DNA of 64,000 bases from Glaciibacter superstes DSM 21135 (lineage in GTDB: Bacteria; Actinomycetota; Actinomycetes; Actinomycetales; Microbacteriaceae): assembly GCF_000421145.1 (NCBI RefSeq), contig NZ_ATWH01000012.1:124001-188000 (forward strand), read 5' to 3'. This document shows positions 7,676 to 15,137 of this stretch, piece after piece. How positions within the stretch are numbered: position 1 is the stretch's first letter; every line of letters begins with the position of its first letter. The notes below the pieces were generated by a model that searched no databases, was not told the DNA's origin, and saw only the letters and a program-made list of their open reading frames with translations. The position numbers and the translations under genes were made by a program.

Positions 7676-10600
7676 AGGCCTGCTGCTCGTCACGCACGAT
7701 GCGCTGGCCGACGACGGCGGAGACACCGTCTTGCCGCATGGAGACCCCGTAGAGGGCATCGGCGATCTCCATGGTGCGCTTCTGGTGTGTGATCACGATG
7801 AGCTGGCTGGTTTCTCGCAGGTCTTCGAAAATAGTGAGCAGGCGTCCGAGGTTGGCGTCGTCGAGCGCCGCCTCGACCTCGTCCATGATGTAGAACGGGC
7901 TCGGCCGCGCCTTGAAGATCGCAATCAGCAGCGCAACGGCCGCCAAAGAGCGTTCGCCACCCGACAACAGTGACAATCGCTCGATCTTCTTTCCTGCCGG
8001 CCGCACAGAGACCTCGATGCCCGTGGTGAGCATATTGTCTGGGTCGGTCAGCTGAATGCTTCCGCTCCCGCCGGGGAACAGCACGGGGAACACCTCAGCG
8101 AATGCCGCCTTCGTGTCGTCGAAGGCGCTGGCGAAGATGGTCTCCATCTTCCCGTCGATCTCCTCGATGATCGTCAGCAGGTCCTTGCGCGTGTCTGTCA
8201 GGTCGGTCAGCTGCTCGGTCAGGAACTTGTGGCGCTGCTCCAGCGCCGCAAACTCCTCGAGCGCCAACGGGTTGACCCGTCCGAGCTGGCCGAGCTTTCG
8301 CTCAGCTGCGGCCAGGCGTCGCCGCTGCTGCTCCCGATCGAACGGTACACCTTCCTCATCCGGATCCACTTCTGGTCCGTCTGCCGGAATCAATTCCTCT
8401 GGCCCGTATTCCGCCACCAGCACGTCTTCGACGAGTCCGAGCTCACTCCCTGCGCGCTCAAGCAGGCTAGACAGGTGCAGCTTCTTCTCGTAGATCTGCA
8501 GCTCGAGGCCGTGCACGTTCTCGGTGATCGCCTGTAGCCGCTCTCGCAGGGCGCTCTCCTCCCTGCGCAGGGTGGAAAGCTCCTCGTTCTGGCTGGCCCG
8601 CTCGGTCTCGGCGGTTCGCAGTCGGAGCCGCGCTTCACTCACGGAAGTATCGACGGAGGCGAGCACCGCAGGTAGCGCCTGCACGACGCCGGTGGCGGCA
8701 TCCACCTGACGACGACGGATAACGGCACGCCTGGCCGCTACCTCTGCAGCGGCCCGATCGGCCTCGAGCTGCCTGGCGAGTTCCTGCCCCCTGGCTTCCT
8801 CCGCGCGAACCCGCTCTCGCGCGGTCTCCACCTGCAGGCGAGCCTCAACCTCGCGTTCGCGTGCCGCTTCCAACTCGGCATACAGGGCATCGCGCGAGCT
8901 GACGTCGAGGATCGGCCGTGGCCGGGACTGCGCCCTTTCCAGTTCGGCCGTACTCTGGGCTGCAGCGGCTTCAGCATCACCGATGGAGACGCTGGCAAGG
9001 GCGAGCGCCGATTCAAGACGGTCGAACTCCGCTACGGCGGCCTCGACCTGTACTCGCGCACGATTGAGCCTCTCGGTCTGCGCGGCAAGTCTCGAATCGA
9101 ACTCGCGCAGCGCGGCCAGGGCATTGGCTGACTGCTCCTTGTACACCTGCAGAAGGCCTCGCTGCTCAGCCAGCGCAAATCGCGCCCGTTCGATCTTCGA
9201 CGTCACCTCGCCGAGCTTCTCCTGTGCCGTGTCGCGTTCCGCAACCAGTTCAAGCTTGCTCTGCTTCGCTCCCGACCCGCCGCGCAGCACGTAGTCGGTG
9301 AGCACGTCGCCGTCCCTGGTGATGATCGTTACCGGCACGGCGGCAGCGTGTTCAGCGAGAACCGGCCGCGCTTGCCTCGCAGCATACACATCTTCTGCGA
9401 TGACGGTGTACGCGAGGACACCGAGCACTCCATCAGGCGCCTCGACGACGGATGTCGCCGGCACAACTCCCTGGCACGTGGGAAGGTCGGCGGACACAGC
9501 ACGCGCGTCCGCAACGATGAGCTCCACCCGCCCGAGATCATCGTGCCTGGCGTGGGCCACGGCCTCGAAAGCGGCGTCGCGGTTTTCGGCGAGCACGGCG
9601 TCAGCCAGTGACCCGAGCGCAGCGGCGATGGCGGTTTCGTAGCCGGGGTGCACCTTCACATGCTCTGCGACCAGTCCGCGGATCCCATTCAGCCTGGCTG
9701 CAACCAGCGCAGATGAACCGTCCTTCTGGTCGAGGGCAAGCGACAACGCGCCGGTGCGGGCGGCAAGCGCATCGCGTTCGCGCTCGTGGCCGTGAAGTTC
9801 CTCCCGAAGCTGTTCTATCTCTGACTCAGCCTCGAAAACGGATGCCTGTGCGAGTTCATAGGTCTCGTCAAGATTGGTCTCCCCGGCGTCGGCCGCCGCG
9901 GCATCCGTTTCCAGGATGGTGAACTGCGCCTGCGCGCTCTCGCGGCGTTCCTGGGCAGCGTCAAGTGCGTTCTGCTGGCGCAGGACTTCACCACGCACGG
10001 CGGCGAGCCGCGACGCCGCCGTCTCGGCCTGCCCCTTGAGCTTGGAGATCTCGAGGTCGTGGCGGGAGACCAGCGCGGCTTGCGCCGCGATCTCCTCATC
10101 GACGGAGTCAAGCTGGCTGCGGGCCAGAGTGGTCGCAACCTGCGCGTCCTTCCAGCCCTGCTCAGCTGTCTGGATGCCGGCTTTCAGCCGTTCGACCTCG
10201 GCCGCGGCATCCGTGAGCATCTGCGGCGTCACGCTGGACCCTTGGTTGATGTTCTCCCCTTCGGAGCCAAGAAGGGCGAGGCGCTGGTTGGCGAGGGTGT
10301 AGAGACCCCGGAGGCGCTCCTGCACGGACTCGAGGCCAAAACTGGTACGTCTTGCCAGGTCGACGGCGTCGCCGATCTGGGCCTGCTCGAGACGCTGAAC
10401 GCGCAGTTGCTTTTGCTCGAGCTGCTCCTGAAGCACAATCCGCTCCGAGTGCCGCTCGCTCTCGGTGCGCCCGTGGCCGTCAAGGGCCGTGCGCAGGGTC
10501 ACGACCTCGTCCGCGAGCAGCCGAGCCCGCGCATCGCGCACAACGGCAGCAATCGTCTGCGCCTCACGCGCGATTTCTGCCTGGTGACCGAGGGGTTTCA

Positions 10601-11204
10601 ACTGGCGTCTGATCTCACCGGCCAGGTCGCTCAGCCTGGTGAGGTTGGTGTGCATCGCATCGAGCTTCCGCAAGGTCTTCTCTTTGCGACGCCGGTGCTT
10701 GAGGATGCCTGCGGCCTCTTCAATGAAGCCACGGCGGTCATCCGGGCTGGCGTGCAGTACGGCATCCAGCTGGCCCTGTCCGACGATCACATGCATCTCG
10801 CGACCGAGTCCGGAGTCGCTGAGCAACTCCTGCACATCGAGGAGGCGGCAGGTCTGGCCGTTGATCGCGTACTCGCTCGCCCCGTTGCGGAACAGGGTGC
10901 GTGAAATCGTCACCTCCGAATAAGCGATCGGGAGAGCGCCGTCAGCATTGTCGATGGTCAGGGTGACTTCGGCGCGACCGAGGGGACCCCTGGTCGAGGT
11001 GCCGGCGAAGATGACGTCTTCCATCTTCCCGCCGCGAAGGTTTTTTACGCCCTGCTCCCCCATGACCCAGGCCAGCGCGTCGACAACATTGGACTTGCCG
11101 GAGCCATTCGGTCCGACAACACAGGTCACCCCGGTTTCGAAGGCGAATGTCGTCGGCTGGGCAAACGATTTGAACCCCTTGAGGGTCAGGCTCTTCAGGT
11201 ACAA
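7671..11204 (-). CDS. smc: Chromosome segregation protein SMC
   Basis: Condensin ATPase, 1177 residues, full length. The N-terminal ATPase half has GPNGSGKSNVVDALAWVMGEQ near residue 32 (Walker A). Long coiled coils run from about 165-490 and 660-990. Between them is the hinge, about 490-660, with a Gly-rich end at YVLRGGSG. The C-terminal half has LSGGERSLAAVALL (ABC signature) and FYIMDEVEAALDD (Walker B). The start is TTG at 11204 (MYLKSLTLKGFKSF, the universal SMC N-terminus) with AGGAAGG about 10 nt upstream. The ScpA/ScpB partners are not in the window. Confidence 0.98.
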   Translation of the reverse strand: MYLKSLTLKGFKSFAQPTTFAFETGVTCVVGPNGSGKSNVVDALAWVMGEQGVKNLRGGKMEDVIFAGTSTRGPLGRAEVTLTIDNADGALPIAYSEVTISRTLFRNGASEYAINGQTCRLLDVQELLSDSGLGREMHVIVGQGQLDAVLHASPDDRRGFIEEAAGILKHRRRKEKTLRKLDAMHTNLTRLSDLAGEIRRQLKPLGHQAEIAREAQTIAAVVRDARARLLADEVVTLRTALDGHGRTESERHSERIVLQEQLEQKQLRVQRLEQAQIGDAVDLARRTSFGLESVQERLRGLYTLANQRLALLGSEGENINQGSSVTPQMLTDAAAEVERLKAGIQTAEQGWKDAQVATTLARSQLDSVDEEIAAQAALVSRHDLEISKLKGQAETAASRLAAVRGEVLRQQNALDAAQERRESAQAQFTILETDAAAADAGETNLDETYELAQASVFEAESEIEQLREELHGHERERDALAARTGALSLALDQKDGSSALVAARLNGIRGLVAEHVKVHPGYETAIAAALGSLADAVLAENRDAAFEAVAHARHDDLGRVELIVADARAVSADLPTCQGVVPATSVVEAPDGVLGVLAYTVIAEDVYAARQARPVLAEHAAAVPVTIITRDGDVLTDYVLRGGSGAKQSKLELVAERDTAQEKLGEVTSKIERARFALAEQRGLLQVYKEQSANALAALREFDSRLAAQTERLNRARVQVEAAVAEFDRLESALALASVSIGDAEAAAAQSTAELERAQSRPRPILDVSSRDALYAELEAAREREVEARLQVETARERVRAEEARGQELARQLEADRAAAEVAARRAVIRRRQVDAATGVVQALPAVLASVDTSVSEARLRLRTAETERASQNEELSTLRREESALRERLQAITENVHGLELQIYEKKLHLSSLLERAGSELGLVEDVLVAEYGPEELIPADGPEVDPDEEGVPFDREQQRRRLAAAERKLGQLGRVNPLALEEFAALEQRHKFLTEQLTDLTDTRKDLLTIIEEIDGKMETIFASAFDDTKAAFAEVFPVLFPGGSGSIQLTDPDNMLTTGIEVSVRPAGKKIERLSLLSGGERSLAAVALLIAIFKARPSPFYIMDEVEAALDDANLGRLLTIFEDLRETSQLIVITHQKRTMEIADALYGVSMRQDGVSAVVGQRIVRDEQQAS

Positions 11205-11346
11205 CGCGCCGCCCTTCCTGGTACACCGGTTCTCATCACGGCCTCCACTGCTGGGACTACGGTACCGGACACCGCGGCACCTGCCCCCCAGCCCGCTGGC
11301 GCTTCGCCCGAACCACCCTTCCCCCAGTCCATTCGACTCCCCAAGT

Positions 11347-11425
11347 CCATTCGACGGAGATTTTCGCTCAATACCCGGTTTTCGGGTTCGGAAAGCGGTT
11401 TCACGGCAAAATGTCCGTCGAATGG
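11347..11425. other. Long imperfect palindrome before the GNAT gene
   Basis: CCATTCGACGGA at 11347-11358 is repeated exactly as its reverse complement at 11414-11425. Pairing continues inward through ATTTT/AAAAT with a mismatch, and the loop holds a small ACCCG/CGGGT hairpin. A third copy, CCATTCGAC, lies at 11329-11337. The structure would be a strong stem in RNA or DNA. It covers the ATG at 11411 and so argues for a later start of the GNAT gene. Confidence 0.55.
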
Positions 11426-11485
11426 TATGCAGAGCGCCTCAGGGGCGGTTGTCTGATGCCACGCCCGACGCATACGCTGGCGGTC

Positions 11486-12568
11486 ATGGCCGACTTCACC
11501 ATCGAAGAACTTGTCATTCCGCGTGACGCCAGGGCTGAGGGGTGGGACGACTTCACCGCGACCGTCGACGTTCGCAATCAGGTCGAGAGCGTCGGTTACG
11601 GCACGACAGAGATGAACGTCACGGCTCGCGAACTGTTGCCGGGCTGGCAACGCCAGGAGCACAAACCACGACGCCTTTTCGCGGCCAGGGTCGGCACCCG
11701 AATCGTGGCACGGGCGTTGATCGAAACCCTTGCAGACGAGGGAACAGATGCTGCCTGGCTCAGCGTCGAAGTACTCCCCGACTGGCGTGGCCACGGCATC
11801 GGCCGCGCACTGGCCGACCAGGTCGAAGGCCTGGCACAAGCGGATGGCCGCACGTCATTGCTCGTGTATGCCGTATCGCCCGACGCCCTAGGAGAACGGC
11901 TGGCAGCCCCGACCGGTTACGGTTCTGTGCCGCGCGGAAATCCGGAAGTCCGGTTCCTGCTCAGTCGGGGCTACCGGCTCGAGCAGATCAGTCGCGGCAG
12001 CCGCCTCGCGCTGCCGGTCGACCCCAGAATCGTCGACGGCCACATGAAGATGGCCTCGGCGCGGGCTGGCAAGGACTACGCGCTGCACTACTGGATCGAT
12101 CGGGTGCCGTCGCGTTGGCGAGAAGACGTAGCGGTGCTGAACACCCGCATGTCGACGGATGCCCCGACCGCCGGCCTTGACGAACCGGAAGACGTCTGGG
12201 ATGTGCAACGAGTGCTGGACTACGAGGAATCGGAAGCGCAGAGCCCCCGCACGATGCTCACCGCCGCAGTGGAGCACCGCCCCACCGGCATCCTTTGTGG
12301 CTTCACGGAGCTCTCCGTGCCCGCCGAGACCGAACGTCACGTCGGCCAGGAAGACACGCTGGTGCTGAAAGAGCATCGAGGGCACCGCCTTGGCATGCTC
12401 CTGAAGGCCGCGAATCTGCGTCATCTCGCACAGCAGCGGCCCGGGCATCCGTCTGTCATTACGTTCAACGCCGAAGAAAACCGACACATGCTCGATGTGA
12501 ATGAGGCGATCGGATTCACGCCGATCGGCTACGAAGGAGGCTGGAAACGGACGATCAGCGGGTCATGA
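11486..12568 (+). CDS. GNAT-family N-acetyltransferase, double-domain type
   Basis: About 360 residues with two GNAT-like halves. The first has the acetyl-CoA loop in SVEVLPDWRGHGIGRALADQVEGLA (R/Q-x-x-G-x-G/A). The second has LVLKEHRGHRLGMLLKAANLRHL and ends with NEAIGFTPIGYEGGWKR, a typical GNAT C-terminus. The acceptor is unknown; similar mycothiol-synthase-like double GNATs occur widely in actinobacteria. Starts at 11411 and 11456 are possible, but I prefer 11486 because MADFTIEELVIP looks like the family N-terminus and the earlier ATG lies in the palindrome. Its end overlaps the convergent mutM end by 6 nt. Confidence 0.82.
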   Translation: MADFTIEELVIPRDARAEGWDDFTATVDVRNQVESVGYGTTEMNVTARELLPGWQRQEHKPRRLFAARVGTRIVARALIETLADEGTDAAWLSVEVLPDWRGHGIGRALADQVEGLAQADGRTSLLVYAVSPDALGERLAAPTGYGSVPRGNPEVRFLLSRGYRLEQISRGSRLALPVDPRIVDGHMKMASARAGKDYALHYWIDRVPSRWREDVAVLNTRMSTDAPTAGLDEPEDVWDVQRVLDYEESEAQSPRTMLTAAVEHRPTGILCGFTELSVPAETERHVGQEDTLVLKEHRGHRLGMLLKAANLRHLAQQRPGHPSVITFNAEENRHMLDVNEAIGFTPIGYEGGWKRTISGS

Positions 12569-13498
12569 TGACGCGGATACGCGCAGCCGCTGGCAGCGCG
12601 GGCAGAAGTGCGAACCGCGATTCATGAACCGCTCGCGCACCATGATCGTTCCGCACCTGATGCACGGCTTCCCCTGCTGGCCGTAGGCCGTGAGACTGTG
12701 TGAGAAGTAGCCTGACTCCCCGTTCACGTTGACGTACAGCGCATCAAAACTGGTGCCACCCTCAGCCAGCGCCCGGTAGAGTATCTCGCGCACCGCCGCG
12801 AGAAGGTGTTTCGCTTTCGCCGACGAGAGCGAGGCGGCCGGCTGGTCGTAGTGGATCCTGGCCGCAAAGAGCGCCTCATCCGCGTAGATGTTTCCGATGC
12901 CGCTGACCAATCTCTGGTCGAGAAGCGCGCGCTTGATCCCGCTCTTTCGCTTCCGGAGCGCGGCGAAGAACAACCGGTCGGAGAACGCAGGATCGATCGG
13001 GTCTCGCGCGATGTGCGCGACCTGCGATGGAACGCTCAGCTCCCAGTCGCCCGCCGCCGACCCGGCGAAGCCGGCGGGCGCCGCGCCCTCGACCGGCAGC
13101 ATCCGGTCGACGGCCATGCCGCCGAAAATTCGCTGGTCGACGAAGTTGACCCAGAGTTCACCGTGCTCCGGATGCTCGAGGTGCAGCCGGATGCGCAGCA
13201 ACCGGTCCAGCGACCCAAGCCCGGTTTCCGTACCGGGTGAGCGCAGGAGAACCTGACCGCTCATTCCGAGGTGAATGACGAGGGCACGTCTGCTGTGGAG
13301 CGGGATCCAGAGAAACTTTCCCCTACGAACGGCCGCGAGGGTGCGTTGACCATCGAGCAGGGCGGCGAAATCGCCGCTGCGTCGATCGTGCCGACGAAGG
13401 GAACGCTCGTCGAAGACTTCGACGCCGTCGATGACCGCGCCGGCCACTGCCGGTTCGAGGCCGGCCCGTACGACTTCGACTTCTGGAAGTTCAGGCAT
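12563..13498 (-). CDS. mutM: Formamidopyrimidine-DNA glycosylase (Fpg/MutM)
   Basis: Base-excision repair glycosylase/AP lyase for 8-oxoguanine, 311 residues. The N-terminus MPELPEVEVVRAGLEP provides catalytic Pro2 and Glu3. HLGMSGQ, NIYADEALFAARIHY (helix-two-turn-helix) and the C-terminal zinc finger (CIRCG... CPRCQ) are present, as is the Tyr-Gln-x-Gly-like segment TAYGQQGKPC. It follows rnc on the same strand, the common rnc-mutM-smc order, separated by a 69-bp gap with tandem repeats. Confidence 0.97.
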   Translation of the reverse strand: MPELPEVEVVRAGLEPAVAGAVIDGVEVFDERSLRRHDRRSGDFAALLDGQRTLAAVRRGKFLWIPLHSRRALVIHLGMSGQVLLRSPGTETGLGSLDRLLRIRLHLEHPEHGELWVNFVDQRIFGGMAVDRMLPVEGAAPAGFAGSAAGDWELSVPSQVAHIARDPIDPAFSDRLFFAALRKRKSGIKRALLDQRLVSGIGNIYADEALFAARIHYDQPAASLSSAKAKHLLAAVREILYRALAEGGTSFDALYVNVNGESGYFSHSLTAYGQQGKPCIRCGTIMVRERFMNRGSHFCPRCQRLRVSASS

Positions 13499-13513
13499 GT
13501 GAGGGGCTCGCGT

Positions 13514-13581
13514 TGACTATCGGCCGGCTGTGATCATCGGCCGGCACTGATCATCGGCCAACACTGGTCATCGGCCAACAC
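13514..13581. repeat. Four 17-bp tandem repeats at the rnc 3' end
   Basis: Units TGACTATCGGCCGGCTG, TGATCATCGGCCGGCAC, TGATCATCGGCCAACAC and TGGTCATCGGCCAACAC follow without gaps at 13514, 13531, 13548 and 13565. The rnc stop codon lies in the last unit, so the array fills most of the rnc-mutM gap. Each unit carries a CGGCCG/TCGGCC core. Confidence 0.85.
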
Positions 13582-14284
13582 TGAGCAGGGTCCACGCTTC
13601 GAGGGCCGCAGCCATCTCGGCGTGCTTCTTGCTCGTACCCTCGCCGTGCGCACTGACCAGGGTTCCGACGGTGACCGTGGCGACGAACACCTTCGCGTGG
13701 TCGGGCCCGCTCTCCGTCACCGTGTACACAGGAACGCCCGCGCCACGCCGGGCTGCGAGCTCCTGCAGGCTGGTCTTCGGGTCCATGGCGGCACCGAAAC
13801 GATCGGGGTCGGCCAGTAGTGGATCGACCAAACGCAGCACAAACGCCGTCGCGGCATCACCGCCGAGGTCGAGGTAGACCGCGCCGATGAGTGCCTCAAC
13901 GGTATCGGCCAGAATGGATGCCTTCTCCCGGCCACCGGTCAGCGTCTCACCACGGCCCAGACGAATGTACTTCCCGAGGCCGATTCCCCTGGCCACATCT
14001 GCCAGCGCAACGCTCGACACCAGGCTTGCCCTCCGCTTGGCGAGGTCGCCCTCATCAAGATTCGGATGTTCCCGGTAGAGCATGACCGTCACGGCCTGCC
14101 CGAGAATGGAGTCGCCAAGGAACTCGAGCCGCTCGTTGGTCGGGATTCCGCCGTTTTCGTAGGCGAACGACCGGTGGGTCAGCGCAAGCTCGAGGAGTTC
14201 CGGATTCACCTGGATTGCGAGGATCTCCTGGAGTTCAGCACTGTCATCGGCCGCATTCATGGTGCCAGGCATGTCAGGCTGCAC
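13568..14284 (-). CDS. rnc: Ribonuclease III
   Basis: Double-strand-specific endoribonuclease for rRNA and mRNA processing, 238 residues. The RNase III domain has ALTHRSFAYENGG and NERLEFLGDSILG (signature with the catalytic Glu and Asp). DTVEALIGAVYLDLG supplies the second acidic pair near residue 125. The C-terminal dsRNA-binding domain runs from TSLQELAARRGAGVPVY to HAEMAAALEAW. I keep the GTG at 14284: TAGCCT at 14298-14293 lies 8 nt before it, which fits a leaderless start; ATGs at 14272 and 14260 are alternatives. Confidence 0.97.
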   Translation of the reverse strand: MQPDMPGTMNAADDSAELQEILAIQVNPELLELALTHRSFAYENGGIPTNERLEFLGDSILGQAVTVMLYREHPNLDEGDLAKRRASLVSSVALADVARGIGLGKYIRLGRGETLTGGREKASILADTVEALIGAVYLDLGGDAATAFVLRLVDPLLADPDRFGAAMDPKTSLQELAARRGAGVPVYTVTESGPDHAKVFVATVTVGTLVSAHGEGTSKKHAEMAAALEAWTLLSVGR

Positions 14285-14321
14285 AGCCGGTCAGGCTATC
14301 CATGTGACTAAACGCCGTCGA

Positions 14322-14525
14322 TTAGACGTCTGCGACCTTGCGGCCCTTGTATTCCAGGAACAGCGCGGTTCCGGCCGAGTCCTCGACCACCTTCGCGCGG
14401 TGCGGGAGGCTGTAGGTGACCTTGCCGTTCTCGACGGTCTTGACCAGGGTGGGAACCTCGGCCTTCCACTGCGAACGACGCGAGTGGGTGTTCGATCGTG
14501 ACTGCTTCCGCTTCGGAACTGCCAT
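14322..14525 (-). CDS. rpmF: 50S ribosomal protein L32
   Basis: 67 residues starting [21 protein letters not shown], the L32 signature. It has no zinc-binding Cys pairs, so it is the Cys-free (C-) form, which in other bacteria is the zinc-independent variant. A purine-rich GAGAAGAGAAA leader gives a good Shine-Dalgarno. The ATG follows the yceD stop by 2 nt, and the yceD-rpmF pair is a conserved operon. Confidence 0.97.
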   Translation of the reverse strand: MAVPKRKQSRSNTHSRRSQWKAEVPTLVKTVENGKVTYSLPHRAKVVEDSAGTALFLEYKGRKVADV

Positions 14526-14527
14526 GA

Positions 14528-15100
14528 TTATTTCTCTTCTCTCTCCGTGTCAGCAGGGCGTTGTTCCGCCGTGCCGCTGTCTTCGGAAGCTTGGAATCGG
14601 GCAAGCGCGGCCCATCGGGGATCGCGCTCATGTACTGGTTCCCGGTCACGGGCATCGGCAAGCCGCTGTCCGGTCTCGGGGTCGAGACCCGGGCAATCCG
14701 GCCGGCAAACCGGCTGGAACGGCAGTGACAACACCACCGCATCCCTGATCAGAGGTTCAAGATCCACGTGGTCGTCTTGAACTTCACTCTCGTAAGCTTC
14801 GTCTAGAGAATACGCGAAAAGTTCCTGAAACTCGACTCGAACGGGCAGACGGATGTCTGTGAGGCACCGGCCGCACACACCATCTGCTGTTGCGGAGACC
14901 TCCGCTGAGGCCAGAATTCCCTCGTGCATCGACTCAAATCGCAGGTCGATGTCGAGGCTGGAGCCCGCCTTCACTGCCACCAGGCTCTCGCCGAGGTCTT
15001 CGGGAACCTGCACGCTCAACTGCTGCTCGCGCATGGTTCCTGGTCGATTGACGAGGTCGCGCACGTCCACCATGTACGGTGTTTTCTTCACAAAAGTCAC
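14528..15100 (-). CDS. YceD/DUF177 family protein
   Basis: A 190-residue member of the DUF177/YceD family, needed in plants and linked in bacteria to 23S rRNA accumulation. Visible are [15 protein letters not shown] at the N-terminus and a CGRCL plus CRPDCPGL pair of metal-ligand-like Cys motifs near residues 75 and 135. It ends in an acidic tail. The start is GTG at 15100; TAGAAT at 15114-15109 lies 8 nt before it with no Shine-Dalgarno, so it is probably leaderless. Directly upstream of rpmF. Confidence 0.88.
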   Translation of the reverse strand: MTFVKKTPYMVDVRDLVNRPGTMREQQLSVQVPEDLGESLVAVKAGSSLDIDLRFESMHEGILASAEVSATADGVCGRCLTDIRLPVRVEFQELFAYSLDEAYESEVQDDHVDLEPLIRDAVVLSLPFQPVCRPDCPGLDPETGQRLADARDREPVHERDPRWAALARFQASEDSGTAEQRPADTEREEK

Positions 15101-15108
15101 AACATGCG

Positions 15109-15137
15109 ATTCTACGCGTTCCTGCCTGTGCGTTCAC
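15109..15137 (-). promoter_or_regulatory. Promoter of yceD-rpmF
   Basis: On the minus strand GTGAAC at 15137-15132, a 17-nt spacer and TAGAAT at 15114-15109 precede the GTG start by 8 nt. The promoter lies in the last codons of the upstream transglutaminase gene. Confidence 0.5.
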
